Source: Mugil cephalus (taxonomy: Eukaryota > Chordata > Actinopteri > Mugiliformes > Mugilidae). Taken from it: a stretch of 64,000 nt of DNA. Within the stretch, counting starts at the first letter, position 1. Each line of letters begins with the position of its first letter. The position numbers were made by a program, and so were the translations under genes. The stretch is taken from NCBI RefSeq assembly GCF_022458985.1, contig NC_061773.1, positions 4,284,001-4,348,000 on the forward strand. Direction: 5' to 3'. The notes below the pieces were generated by a model, which ran no database searches, was not told the origin of the DNA, and saw only the letters and a program-made list of their open reading frames with translations. Of this stretch, positions 12,391 through 25,274 are shown piece after piece.

Positions 12391-15300
12391 ATGCCGTCCA
12401 TCTTTCGCAAACATCCCTCTGTCCCCTGGCCCTGTAGCACAGTTTACTTTTCAGCCATGGAGTCTCCACCAGGGGTCATTGCAGCAGCACGAAACCCCAA
12501 CACTGCCCTACTAACGGCACAAAACTGTATGTAGGCAAACAGTTTATCTGAGCACACACCTCCCAAAATAACCAAGGAACCACCTGAGAAGACATCCAGA
12601 ACGAAATAGATGTTAAAAAGCAGCAATAACAAGGAAAAAAATCACTTTACGACCAACCAAACACTGGAATCAGAGTGAGATTAATAGTGACACGCAGCAT
12701 ATTTGTGTATATTTAAAAGTATAGTGTTTTTATGCTTAGGGAGCTCTGTGACCTGCTTTTCTTTGCCTTAGTTTAAGGACACCCCCCAGATAATAAAGCA
12801 CATCCCTGGCTGCACAGTGGATCTAAAGGAATGAATGTAGTGAAGTTGGTGGAGAGGCCAACACTCAGTACAGAGGCAGAGGGATCTCATATGAATGTGA
12901 GTTTGATTATTTACGCTTTTGCAAACCTGTCAGTGTATATGTTGCTGCCCGTTCTATTGTAGCAATACTAGGTGTCAAAGCCATATAGAGTATAATAACA
13001 CAGGATGTTAACATCGTGTCTAGATCCATGAAACATGTCTAGTTGTAAACACTCTGGGTTGAAAAAAAAATGCTGACAGCTGCTGTAAAGACACCTACCA
13101 GTGTACCCCATTCAGACCTTAAATCAAACTCCTGCTGTATTTTTTTGTGTGTGTGTGTAGCATGTATCGTTCTTCAACAATGTACACTGTAGTCATGTAA
13201 TATAGGATTATACAGTTTTTGTAACCTGGAGCTCAAAAACCACACTGTCATCATCTACCACACAACATGCTGCCAGTGAAGTGAGCTGTAGAAAACCACT
13301 CATGTCTTCACCAAAGAGTAAAGAAAAAAAGGAAATAAAAAAAACCACCTGAATGCAACTTCAGGTAAAATAGACCTGATTTGCTGAACTGCACTGAACT
13401 TTAAACTCATACTGACGGACCGACATTGACAGGATTTATGTGGATTTGAAACAAGTGTTAGGAATTGCTCGATGCAGTTTTTATATTTCGTTCCTGAAAA
13501 AATGAAAAAGCTACAAAAGCACAAAAGGAGGTTTTAAATTAATTATAGAGCACAATACAGATAGCGACTCTAACTGATGTTCTACCATTGTGAACTCTCT
13601 GAACCACATGGACATGTGGAATTAAAATTCTGTCATCAAATGAGCCCTGCACAGCAATTCACAATTTATCCGAGCACAAACTAGAATTCACAAACTATGT
13701 TCACTGTGCACAATGAATATAAATATATAGATAAAAAGCAATGGACCAAAAGATTTAGAAAATTCAGGAAAAACCCAAAATATGTAAATCCATCAGCTGA
13801 CTTGATAGTATGCACTTCTGAAAGCCTTAGACTCCACACATGCACAAAGTACCTGCTCAAACTTGCATATAATCCCTGTTTTCTGTATATTTGTGGTATA
13901 TTAAATGTCTTGCAGGGTTTTTGAAGCAGACAGTGACGTCGACACGACTTTGGGTCCTGGTTAAACTGAGGTTGAACCAGCTAACACACTGACCAGGCAA
14001 ATTTGAGATGGACATCTTGTCATGCTCATTTTTATAAATAACCTACTGGTGGTGGATAGTTGTGCAAAACTGTTCAGTTCAAACTGAGCACATTTGAGTT
14101 CCTGTTACATGGGAAAGGATACCTTTATTTATTTTTTTATCACAATATTCAAAGCCATGGTGTTAAGGTGTAAATAGACTATATTTATATTCTTGTATAT
14201 TTACAGTTGTGTAGAAGTGATGACAAAGATTTATCTTTTACAAGGGATCAGTAGCCTATATAGCTTATATTTTCATCTTCTGTGATGCTTATTGAAACCG
14301 TATATTTTAAGACTTACCTGTTTTGTAGTTTGTGTAGCATGTCCTATTCGCGGGATATGAAAATGCTGCAGGATGGTGGACGTAACCTGTGATCCCAGTG
14401 TGGGCAGCAGCTGGTTCTCGTTGCTCCATCCCCTGTCAGGTGACGTCCACTCACCTGTCTCCGCTTCAGGTTTACTGGTCTACTTGTTTTTAGCCATGCT
14501 AGCAGTCCCCCAACATAAAATGCTTTCAATTTTTTTTTAAACATTTAACTTCATGATAGAATGCCTCAAAGATACAAGTTTCAGATGTAGCATGCTAACA
14601 TGCTAACCTGCTAAACAGGAACTATCTAAATGTTAGCATGGCAGCTTACGTGATGCCAAATGCTAACTAACAAAGCACTTAGATCACCTGATCTCATATT
14701 TCTTTTAAAGGGAGGTGAGCCTGTGAGCGCAAAATGTTGTATACACAAAATAATTGGCATTTAGAGGAGAACATGAGCTAAAAGTTGTTAGAACACCACC
14801 ACTAGACAACTGTTCATGTCTGTATGTCTACCAAGGCTAACAATTTATAAAGCTAACAAGCGTGAACCTCACTATTTGAAATGCAGAGACATAAACGAAA
14901 GAATGCTACTAATATGAATATTAAACTCTTCATGTAATAACCATGAAATGTGTAATTAAGTTATAAAAACTGAAAGTTGAAAATATTTTCCAACAAATCA
15001 CAACTATTGAGCTTTCAGGAAATACCCATATATTTGCACCCATTTTTTTGTAAAAAAAAGAAAAAAAAAGAAGAAGAAAGAAAAAAGAAAGAAAGAAAAA
15101 CCAGTACAACAAGCCACGTCAATTTGACTTTTCACAGAGTTGTGCAAGGCCTCTAAATCTCATGATGCTTAGTGCCCAGTCAGAAGGTTAAGGTCTTTGT
15201 TGTGGTGCCACCCTCAGGCCAAACTGTACTTTTCTTTTAGTGGTAGTTTAAAGTAGTGTGTTGTTGTCTCGAGCATGCTGCTACATTCAGAAATGTTGTT

Positions 15301-15965
15301 TTCTGTTGTATACTGGTTCTAATGGTACTGCTAGTGTGGCTAAAACTTTGTTTAGTTTTTTGTGTTGTTTTAGTTTCTGTCAGCCAAGAACTTCCTGAGT
15401 GTATCGTGTAGAGATCTCTGTTTTGTTCAAGTCTGTAAATAATCTGTAACCAAACTATTATTAAGATAGTTTTTAATCATGTGGAGTATATTAATGTCTT
15501 AAAAGTTAACCGTTTTAGCAGTACATGTAACGAGAATTAATGAAAATGAATGTGATTCATGCACTTTTTCACAAGACTGCAATAAGTCAGAAGTTGTTTC
15601 GATGTCCTGATAGCAGTAAATTCAAGGTCGGTGTAAAAGCAATATCACAACATTTAAGCTGCAGATTAATGTGGCTGAAAGACATTTCTGACTACTCAGT
15701 GTCTGTCAATAGAAATCCTTATAATGAAAAGGATACTATGACTCTGTGTGTGTGTGTGTGCGTGTGTGTGTGGTTATATCGGTGTGTGCAGGGCCTTACT
15801 GAGCACACACATCAAGCACTGTCTGTAGAGGAGACACATTTAGAAATGTCCCTTTACAGATTTTCTCTTTCTCCTCTGTCATATGATGATTGTACAATCC
15901 TGACAATAACTGTAAAAATGGCGAACATGAAAAAAAAAAGAATAAAGACTGAACAAGCCGCTGTT
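12391..15965 (+). other. slc6a17: slc6a17 3' UTR (probable)
   Basis: No further exon or intron signals follow the TGA. The stretch contains short AT-rich runs, a GCTAACATGCTAA-type fish repeat near 14586-14660 and a TG run at about 15745-15771. A canonical AATAAA at 15941-15946 is a plausible end for a UTR of about 3.5 kb. The 157-residue open frame at 15540-16013 crosses the TG run and resembles no protein family. The extent is inferred from the poly(A) signal only. Confidence 0.5.
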
Positions 15966-18391
15966 GTGTTTGTGGATGTTTATGGGTCATGCATCTTTCA
16001 AGGTAAAAAGTGAATTACAAAGTGGTGATGTAAACATGACAGGAATATCAGACATGTCACCATTCATGAGGGTAACTGCAAACCACAAAAAATTGCATAT
16101 GCAGTATCTAATCTCACCATAATAGCAGTACTTAGCCCAAAACTGTAACGGTGTCACAAAAAAACTTATAAATATTTCTTCTAAGTGCTACAATGACGAG
16201 ACCTTCGCTGATTATAAATAAAATATTAAAATACATAAATAATTCAGGAACAGCTCTAAAACTATCAGATCCATATGATTGACCCTGGTCTCTATAGATG
16301 GGCGAGACGCTTCAGAAAATGGAAAAGGTTACATTTCCATCCTAGCTTAACATTTCTTATACAGTATATATTAAATAGTAGGTAACACAAGATTGATAGC
16401 AATGGCACTGTGCACACAGATGCCACTGTACTTATTAAGCAACCCATTGACTATAACTGCACCAATAGTTTACAGGAGTACCACAAAACAAACATTTTCT
16501 ATTAGGGTTGTTAGATACTGGGAAAAATCCTGATCACCCTCTCCGTTTCAAAATGGTTACAGCCTCACGTCAATGGAGCACTACTCAAGCTGAAGGTGGG
16601 GTAGCTTGCCTTCTAACCACCTTTAATCCTGACGTCTGCCCCACTACCTCTCACCCCTGGTGCTACCGCTCAGGGAGGCTTCCCACAGTCAATCAATCAA
16701 GTAATCAAAAAATGAATAGGTGTTGTAAAACCAAAAATAAAACAGATTAAACATGTTCAAATTCAATAACTTATGAGCTAGCTAGGTGGAGAATATCCAG
16801 TTCAGTCCTTTTGGGGAAGGAAGTCGACTGAGCCACATGACAAATGCAGTCACACCTGATCTGCTGCTGCCGTGCTTCAGTGGATGGGTTGTGAGGTAAG
16901 AAAGTCCCTGGTGGACGTTGTTTCAGTCCTTTTGTTGAAAAAAAGTCCTCACTGCGGTCCAATGTGTCTTCTTGACTGCGAGAAAATAATCCATCTTCAC
17001 CTGCTAAGCAGGGGGGTAACAGACAGAACCTTTACAGCCAAAATAGCACCATATAGGGGGTGGCCATGTCCAACATGAAAATCACAAAATGTACTATGCA
17101 TTTAATCCTTTATACTTCAAAGACGACTTTTAAAACATCATCATGACTGACTAACATAGTCTTTCCAACCAATACGAATTTTACACTTATAACACGTTAA
17201 TCAGGGTTTGAACATTTGGCCATTTTTCTAGAACTTTCCCCTGAACATGTCCCAACTTTCCTTGAGACACAGAAGCACAAGTTTCAGTTGCCCATTCCAC
17301 TCCTTCCTTCAGCCAGATGTTTCCTGTTTTTCTTACATTATTTCATTACTAAACCACAAGATGCATTTCTTAACCATTATTCGCTTAATGAACTCCGCTG
17401 CTTCTCAAGATCAACATAGTGAATAAACATGGTTCGAATCACATTTAATTTGGTTAAACTCAAGTCCTGAGTGCCCCTGCTTTGGCGAGCTGTTTACCTG
17501 AGATAATAACAACAGTAGCCAGTGTGTCAAAATGGATTTGAGGGGGAATCTGGCCACAAAATAATCCTCTTGAACCTTTGTCCATTTTATTTGCATTGCA
17601 CATTTTCAAATTGTACCATTGTGGACACTGTAGAGTCAATAGAAATATGGATGTTTCCTCCATGTGGCTGTTTTGTACGCATATAACTCCCCAGACACTG
17701 ATAACCAAGTAATTTTTACTGTTCACATGATGATGAATACAAATACATTTTATCTCTGCTACAAGTCATCATTGTTACTGTGAGCGTTCTGATATTAGCA
17801 TTCGGTTTAAAGCACCGCTGTCATTAGTTGTGTCCCAAACACATACAACACATACATTTACTCTTAAGAATGTCAGTAGATTCAAAACATTTCACATAGT
17901 AAGAAGCATTTTTTAAACTGTTAGTGGACGCTGTTCTTCTATATTAGAGAAGAGTTGTATTTCAGATTCGACTCTCAAGAACAGAATTTGTGACTGAATT
18001 TATAATATAAACATTTTATATATATATATATATATAAACACCTTTTTAATTACTTGTTAGAGCTACAACCTAAGACAAAAAATGAAAAGATAAAAAAATA
18101 GAATCAATATAATTAAAGTAGCATTGAGATAACAGAGACATAAAAATAATACAAAATGAAAAAATTAAGAGTTGTGTATAAGACGAAATTTTGTCTTGTG
18201 TCCAGACAGAGGTGGTGAAGCAAAAAGGGGCCTCTTAAAACTTTAATTCATGCCACTTTCACTTTCACATCTTATCTTATCTGTGATACAGTCCAGCACA
18301 TGTAAATGTGTCCTTCTGTATAATTTCCAATGCAAACCTGTGCGGACGACGCTCAACAGGATCTATGTTTTCTTTATGTGTGTGAGTCCAA
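15966..18391. other. intergenic / TRIM 3' UTR side, no gene seen
   Basis: Tail-to-tail spacer between slc6a17 and the TRIM gene. It is AT-rich, with a (TA)n run at about 18016-18036. The part nearest 18391 is probably the TRIM 3' UTR (minus strand). No open frame here has splice support or family resemblance. Confidence 0.5.
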
Positions 18392-21300
18392 CTAGTGTGC
18401 AGTCAAATCACAGATCCTGATGCAGCACTTCTCTCCGAGCCAGAAGCCTGGATACAGTGGCTCTGTGAATTTGGTTTCAAGCTTGTAAAGAAACTTCATG
18501 CTGTTTGACACTTCGTAGAAACACAAAGTGCCCTGTTTAAATTTAAGATACACCCCGATCCTGCAGTGGCTGGGGGATGCCGTGAGCTGGACGCTGTGAG
18601 TGTTGTGGCTCACAGAGTAGTATTTTGAGCGATCCAGACTCCAGGAATGTACGTTGCCCCCAAAAGCGGACAGTTTAGAGCGAGACTTTCTGTCCATTCC
18701 TTTATAGGCGAGCGCAATCTCTACTTTATCTCCCTTCACCTCTACCTCATAGTAGCAGCGCTCGGCCTCCAGTCCCTCCCTGCACAGCACCTGCTGTCGA
18801 TGCATGAACCTCTGCGGGGAGCGGAGAGCTGGAGTGTTACATTTCTGATTGCTCTGCATCACCTCTTTGGCTCCTTCAGAAATAATCAGGTTCTCGTGAG
18901 CTGTTGTGCAGTCCAGAGAAAGCTTGCATGCATCTGAGATAAAGAAGACCAAGGTTAAAATCATTTAATTTAGGAATAAAACTGTAGTCGCATGAATAAA
19001 CTTACATTGCAGAAACTCTTCTCTGGTTTTAGGCTCTTCCACTGGATTATTGGCAACTCCAGAGGAACCTAAAACACATCAAGAGAACATTTTTAAGTGT
19101 CACTGACGAAAACAAGGATTCAATTCTAGCATAGTCCCAGGAAACCAGCACTCGGACCATGGAACACAAAAAATGCGCTGGGAACTTGGGGAAAAAAATC
19201 ATTAAAAACTGTTGGATTTGCTCAGCTTCTGTTGGAGAGGCATCCAGGGACAGTTAAACAAAGACACAGCTTTATGTGGTTTCATAAGCAGCCTCTCTTC
19301 TACAGTAGCGTGCCTGTAACCAGGAACTGTCTGACAGGACGGCACACCCGTGGACACCTGTCACACAGAAGTCTATAATTACAAAGAAACAAGGTCTGGT
19401 GCTACTCTCTCATCCATCTTTGCCGAAGAAGAATGTATAAAATCCCAGATCATTCAGAGAACAGTTTGAGACACAAACCCGGCGACAGTGAAATACATGC
19501 TTCACCTCTTCACTGCACGTCATCCTCATCTTTTTCTCCTGCTGTGAAAAGCGCCAGCAAAGACACATACCGGTTTGGGTGACTGAAGCAAACTCTTCGT
19601 CACAGAATTCCTCCAGCCGCTTCCTGAGCTTTTCAACAGCTTCCTTTGTGGACTGAAAGGGGAGCAGTGGATCCTCACCAACGCAACTGACGAGGTCTGT
19701 TTCACAGAGGAGCTTCAGAGAACTCCATTTCTGTCAAGAGAGCAGAGACATTTGAATGGAGAGATGATTCGTCGAACTGGATTCATGGAATGTTTCCAGT
19801 CATGTGATGGTTGTACCCGCAGGAAGTCGACATTGTTTTCAGTCTGAGCCAGAGAGGCCAGCTCAGCTTCCCTCTTCTTCATCGCCGCCATCTTGTCCTG
19901 GTGAGTCTGCAGACGAACCTGAGCTTCGGCCGCCTCTTGCTGAGCCCTAATCATCTTTCTCACAGATTCAAAATGTCTCTGGAGGGAATCAATGACATTG
20001 ACTATGGCGGCTTCACAGTCATCCTCTGTTTGTGTGGCTGCCTCCTGCATTACGTCATATGTCAGTGGGATCAGTAAATCTGGTATATACAGTGCAATAT
20101 AAACAAAGTATGGCTCTCTGGTGCTGTCCTCACCTCAATCTCTTTGAGCACCATCCCCTTGTTCTCCTCTTTCCCTTCTAGATTCTGAAGAATCTGCCTG
20201 ATTTTCATCTGCATCGTCTTTATCTCCTCCTTCAGTTGGATTGACAAACACAACATTTACTGAGATGTGATTTGGAAGCAGAATAAGAACAATAGCATTA
20301 AAAAAGCACTGATATTATTCCGTACGTCTGGCCTCTCTGTGCTATACTCCATAACATTATGACCACTGACAGCTGATTATCTCATTATCAGTGAGTGAGA
20401 CATATAGCGCAGCATGAGTATGAGTATATTTTGTTCCCAAAGTTGCTGCATAAGCAGGAAAAACAAACAAGCGGACAATTGCTCACATACACCAATCAGG
20501 CACAACATTATGACCACCTTCTTAACATAGTGTACGTCACTCTTGTGACTCATCAAAGCATGGACATGGGCCTTCTGAGGGTGTCAATGTTAGTGGGGTC
20601 CAATGTGTTGAGAGGATGATCATCCTACAGATACTTAATCAGTTTGGGATCTAGTGAATTTGGAGACCAGGTCAACACCTTGTGCTGTTTTTCATGTTTT
20701 GTTTTTTAGTTGTTCCTAAACAGTTTTATGTGTGCGTCTATGTCAGGCTGCATCCTGCTGGGGATGAATGCTGCCATCAAGGAGTGTCACTGCTATGGGG
20801 TGGGTGCTACATGTCTAAGTAACATCCACATGAATGAATACCAGGTCCAAAAGTCTCCCAACAGAACTATGAATTGTCACAAGATGGTCAATGTTATTTA
20901 CTTATCCTGTCAGGGGTCACAATGTTGTGGCTGATCAGTGGAGTTCTGAGCTCAGTGATTAATGAAAAAAGTTTTTTTCTTTTTAAAATACATATAAATA
21001 ATAATAATAAAAAACATATGATCAGCCTAAAACGTGTTAAAGTCTTATAATTAGTCTCACACACCTGTTTCCTCCTCCGCTCCTCTATCACCACACCAAA
21101 GCTGTGCCCGCCGTGTTGAGCTGTGGCGCACAACTGGCAGATGATCAGCTCATCCGTGTAGCAGTAGACATCCAGAGGACAGTTGTGTGTCGAGCACAAA
21201 GCCTTCCTCGGTCCCGCTGGGCTCTGCTGGGAGTCCTCCGACGTCTTCCTTCTCTTACTGGCACAAACGGACTCCCTCACCACCTCCGCCAGAGTTGTGT

Positions 21301-21529
21301 TTCTGATCAGCTGCGGTCTGGAGGGAAACTGTCGGCGGCATTCAGGGCAGCGGTAGGAATGGTTGAACCTCGCGTCGAGGTCAAAACACCGCTGGATGCA
21401 ACACGTGCAGAAGTTGTGTCCGCAGGGTATGGTTGCGGGGTCTCTGAGGAGCCGTTTGCAGATGGGACAGCACAGGTGGTTCGTCCTCACAGATACGTGA
21501 GACTCTGCCATGACCGTCCGCGTCGACAT
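18392..21529 (-). CDS. TRIM-family RING E3 ubiquitin ligase (RING, B-box, coiled coil, PRY-SPRY)
   Basis: Six exons, transcribed leftward: 21065-21529, 20134-20229, 19817-20044, 19571-19730, 19006-19068, 18392-18933. They total 1554 nt (517 aa) with agreeing phases. Exon 1 holds a RING finger (CxxC at residues 21-24, then CGHNFC and CPEC) and a B-box 2 with CSTH, CQLC and HGGH. The second exon is exactly 96 bp, the usual size of the first coiled-coil exon in TRIM genes, which fixes its acceptor at AAG|GAG. The third exon (228 bp) continues the coiled coil (QEAAEAQVRLQTHQ). The last exon encodes a full PRY-SPRY ending PGFWLGEKCCIRICDLTAH. Resemblance is to fish TRIM25/TRIM16-like and finTRIM proteins, many of which act in antiviral signalling. 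I cannot assign one-to-one orthology, so no symbol is given. A second in-frame Met at residue 7 is an alternative start. Confidence 0.9.
20489..20940 (+). mobile_element. short inverted-terminus DNA element, copy C
   Basis: Inside the first intron of the TRIM gene, in the same orientation as copies A and B. It starts ACACCAATCAGGCACAACAT and ends GGTCACAATGTTGTGGCTGA then TCAGTG. It retains an internal segment that copies A and B lack (about 20740-20830), shared with copy E. A further solo terminus (CATAACATTATGACCACTGA) lies at about 20350-20370. Confidence 0.75.
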
Positions 21530-21947
21530 TACTTTGGGTTCCTGTTTCTGTTTCCTGAGCCAAAGTCCTTTATGTGGTGGTTTCTTGATGTCAGGGTGGG
21601 TGTGACTAAAATATTTGAATTGAAAACATGACGGTTTTTTGTTGTTGTTGTTGATTCATTCATGTTTCAGACACGCCCTGCGATCATAGTACTGACTCCT
21701 TAAACATGAATGCACCTTCAGATCTTTTTCAGATTGTCATAAACACCTTGAATAAACCAGCAGGTAGCTTGTTTCTATCTTCTCTTCTAATGAGACAACT
21801 GGAGAACTCATCTAAAGTTATGAAGTTATCAACACGTTATTACTCAATACAAGGGCAACTGTTGAAGCGCTGAACATTTGAAGTGATTGTTGTTGCTGTT
21901 GTTAGCTAAACTCACATCCTGTCGAGGCCTATACCCACAACCCATAT

Positions 21948-22218
21948 ACACCGATCAGCCACAACATTATGACCACTGACAGGAGAAGTGAATAACGTTG
22001 ACCATCTTGTGACAATTCATGTTGGGATTCATATGGATGTTACTTAGACATGTACCACCCCCACACACGAACCTGGCCTCCATATCCACCCAGTCCCAAA
22101 CTGATACCCTCAGTAGGCCCATGTCCATTCTCTGATGAGACACAACTGTTTTGGAGGCAAAAGAGAAATCTACTCAACATTAGGGAGGTGGTCATAATGT
22201 TATGCCTGATCAGTGTAC
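21948..22218 (-). mobile_element. short inverted-terminus DNA element, copy D
   Basis: It lies about 420 bases upstream of the TRIM start codon, in reverse orientation to copies A-C. It starts ACACCGATCAGCCACAACAT and ends GGTCATAATGTTATGCCTGA then TCAGTGTAC. It is internally deleted compared with copy E and could sit in the TRIM promoter. Confidence 0.75.
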
Positions 22219-24386
22219 ATCTGCAAAAAGACTGTCTGGGGTAATTATATTAATAAATTATAGTACAGTGGTACTGTTTCTGGAAAGTGCATGTAGCTTT
22301 TGGACGGTTCATTGCTGGGTGAGACGTCTTGCTACAGTAGAGCCGTTCAGACACTTAACAGAAGGGAAGGAGGAGGAGAAGTAGTGTCGCTCTGTTACAG
22401 AGTTTGAGCTCAAAGACCGGAACACCGTGCGCAAACACAAATGCATGTTTGTAGATTATATTGCTTTTGGAAGTCGCAGCTTTGAAATAATTGAACAATC
22501 AACATTAGCAAAAGATGAGCAAAAATCACCACAATTTCTTGACTATTGATTTAAATCACTTACATGAATGTGTTGAAAACGGCGCCAAAACATGACGCTT
22601 TCAGGGCGTCTCTGTCAGGACGCTTTGGCCAGTTCTCCAGTGACTGATTGGTTCATTTGTGAGTTTAATTATGTTGTATTCAGACAGGATGGAGAGTTTG
22701 CATGATCGTAGCACCGACAATAAAACGAAATGACTCGAGTTCCTTTTTTATTACCTCGGATGTAGCTTATGCTCGCAAAGCAATTAGAAATAAACAAGTT
22801 CAAACTGACTTCATTATTTATGAGTCACAGCAAGCTTCACTCATCATTTTCCCATGATCCCCTGCTCTCAGGACGCCCTCAGCCCCAAAGACGTTTTGAT
22901 TTGTCACAAGTGCTGACATGTTACTGATGGCTGTATTCCACTTAGGTCTGGTTTGGCTTTTGTCTCTCTGGAATATTTGCAGGAATTAAACGATCATTAA
23001 TACCTCTGAGGTTTTCATGCTGTGACAAGTCAAAGTGTCATTGAAAAAGGTTGTGTTCATATTACATGGGCATGAGTGAAAATAAACAAATCGTCTCAAG
23101 TCCTGGACATTCTTACTCTTCTTGCATAGTGAGCCACATTGGCTCTATTGTGGATATCATGTGTTTCCACAATTCATTTCCACCCAGACAGAAAGAATAA
23201 AAAGAAGTTCATTATCAAAGACTCCACTTGATTATATAGATTTGTCATTAATATCTGGAAAACATCTCTACAACCACTATTTTTTTAAAAAAAAGCAAAA
23301 AGTAGTTTAAGAAACTAAAGTAAATTGAATGGCGGACAGTATAATTTTATTACAGTATTTAAATCAATGTAAAACAAAGACATAAATAAATTTCACAATT
23401 TACATGTATTTTCATTTCCTTAACCTCTATAATAAAATCAAAGAATAATGAAAAAGGAAGATGTGTCTGTAACTGGCATCGAAATTATGTCTGGAGAGTA
23501 AAACAGTTAAATTGTGTGAAAGAAATGCTTCCACACAAAAAGCGCAAATTGTTCTTGGGTAAAAATTCAAGGCTGTATCTCCATGTACTCATGTAGGCGT
23601 GTACTCAGCACTCGGGGAAAAAAATGAAATCAACTACGAACACAATGATGAGGTTGATCTGGTAAGCAGGAGTTCATCCACCTTAGGACACAGTAACTAT
23701 CAAAAACTAGAGGGTTTATTTGTGAACACAGAAATTGTGACTAAAAAGCTCCCGTCCACTCCCTTCATCTCTCCAAAGAAGATAAACTCACAAGATGAAA
23801 GCAAGGAATGTTATATTTATGAACTTAAATGTGCTGATGTCTGCCTCTCATTAACAGTTAATACATAAAATATACTCCAAATAAATGTATTAAAGATTAA
23901 AAGTGAACATATGGTCATGTAGTGCTTCCAGGTCAGTTGCTGACCCACTGTAGCAGGTAAGAGGCACACAGAGCAAAGACCTGTTAATGGAAAGAAGGAG
24001 ATGAGTCCACAAATGGAGTTTAGCACAAAACTCATTATTAGTCATTTCGTTTAAAAAAAGTGGGGGCGAGGGAGGAAAGTCCGAGGGAACCTAAATACAA
24101 AAGGATGATCACAATAATGCTAAATTTCTTAAAGGCAAAAAGTTCATCACATAAAGCATTTGGTCGGAGGCCGGATGCAACTGTAACACCACACCAGTCC
24201 ACCCCATGAGTCAACATCTGGGTGTCTTCTGAGAATGAAAACCATCCATCACCTTCAGTCTGCACACATCTGATCAGTGAGAGCACTGTTGGTGGTTCGT
24301 CTGAACTCCTGATTAAAACGGTCTATCTTAAAAAAACAGAACAAAAACAAAATAATAATAATAATAATAAGGATGTTGGCTTATTT
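22219..24386. other. intergenic and strip1 3' UTR
   Basis: No coding exon is supportable. The part adjacent to 24386 should be the 3' UTR of strip1 (minus strand). A TTTATT at 23346-23351 reads AATAAA on the minus strand and could end it, giving a UTR of about 1 kb. This is inference from that signal. Confidence 0.4.
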
Positions 24387-25229
24387 TCACTGTAGCAGTT
24401 CTTCCCAGGAAATAGGTTTGGAGAAGACCTCGCGCTCCAGCCACAGGTCATAGTTCATTTGGAAGTCCTCCGGCAGGTCCACTCTCTGTCCCAGAACACT
24501 TTGCAGGCAGTTGTCCACAGGCAGGAAGTCTGGGTTGCTCTGGCTCTTGTCGTAGCGACGGCTGTTGAAGCGTTCGATGTTGGCCCGCAGAGCGCACTCC
24601 TCCGCCTGGAAGTCCCAGGGACGAGCATCCAGATCTGCTCCCAGAAAAAAAAAATAATATGTAATGGATTGGTTTAGTTTAAGGAATTATTAAGCTTCAA
24701 TAAAAACATGTAGTACAAATTATAAACCAGATGATACAAAAATCATCTATGATTGTTGAAGACAAAACCCTCAAAACCAGTCCTGTCAGGCAGCACTGAT
24801 CCACTTTCATTAAAGCATACATGTTTATAAGCTGTCTTAAAATATACTGACAGTGAAATCATTTTAAAATGTGGATTACCACAGCAAGAATAAGGGTCTG
24901 GCTACTACATGCTAGTATATCACTGGATGAACATGTTCAAGCTCCAGGATTTGGTTGATGAAAAATGAACAGCTTTGTGTTCTCTCACCGTTTCCATATG
25001 CCCAGTCGTCATTGAGGCGATGTCGGACTTTCTGATAGATGGCAGACATGGTCTTCATGTTGCTCTTCCTCCACTGACGCCCCAGGTATTTTGTCTGCAC
25101 TTTAAGCAGTTTGAGGACGTACAGCTGCATCATGGCCTGCTTCACCTTCAGCGCCCTCTTCAGGATGGGAGCCGACTTAAACACAACCAGCATCTGGTGG
25201 AGGAAAGATCATTGTTTACCCCCACACCA

Positions 25230-25274
<45 letters not shown>

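Noticed and set aside
15540-16013. 157-residue plus-strand open frame
   Set aside because: It crosses a TG run (repeated CV residues), has no family resemblance, and lies in the predicted slc6a17 3' UTR and past its poly(A) signal.
21104-21631. 175-residue plus-strand open frame
   Set aside because: It is the antisense shadow of the RING/B-box exon of the TRIM gene, whose frame has clear zinc-ligand patterns.
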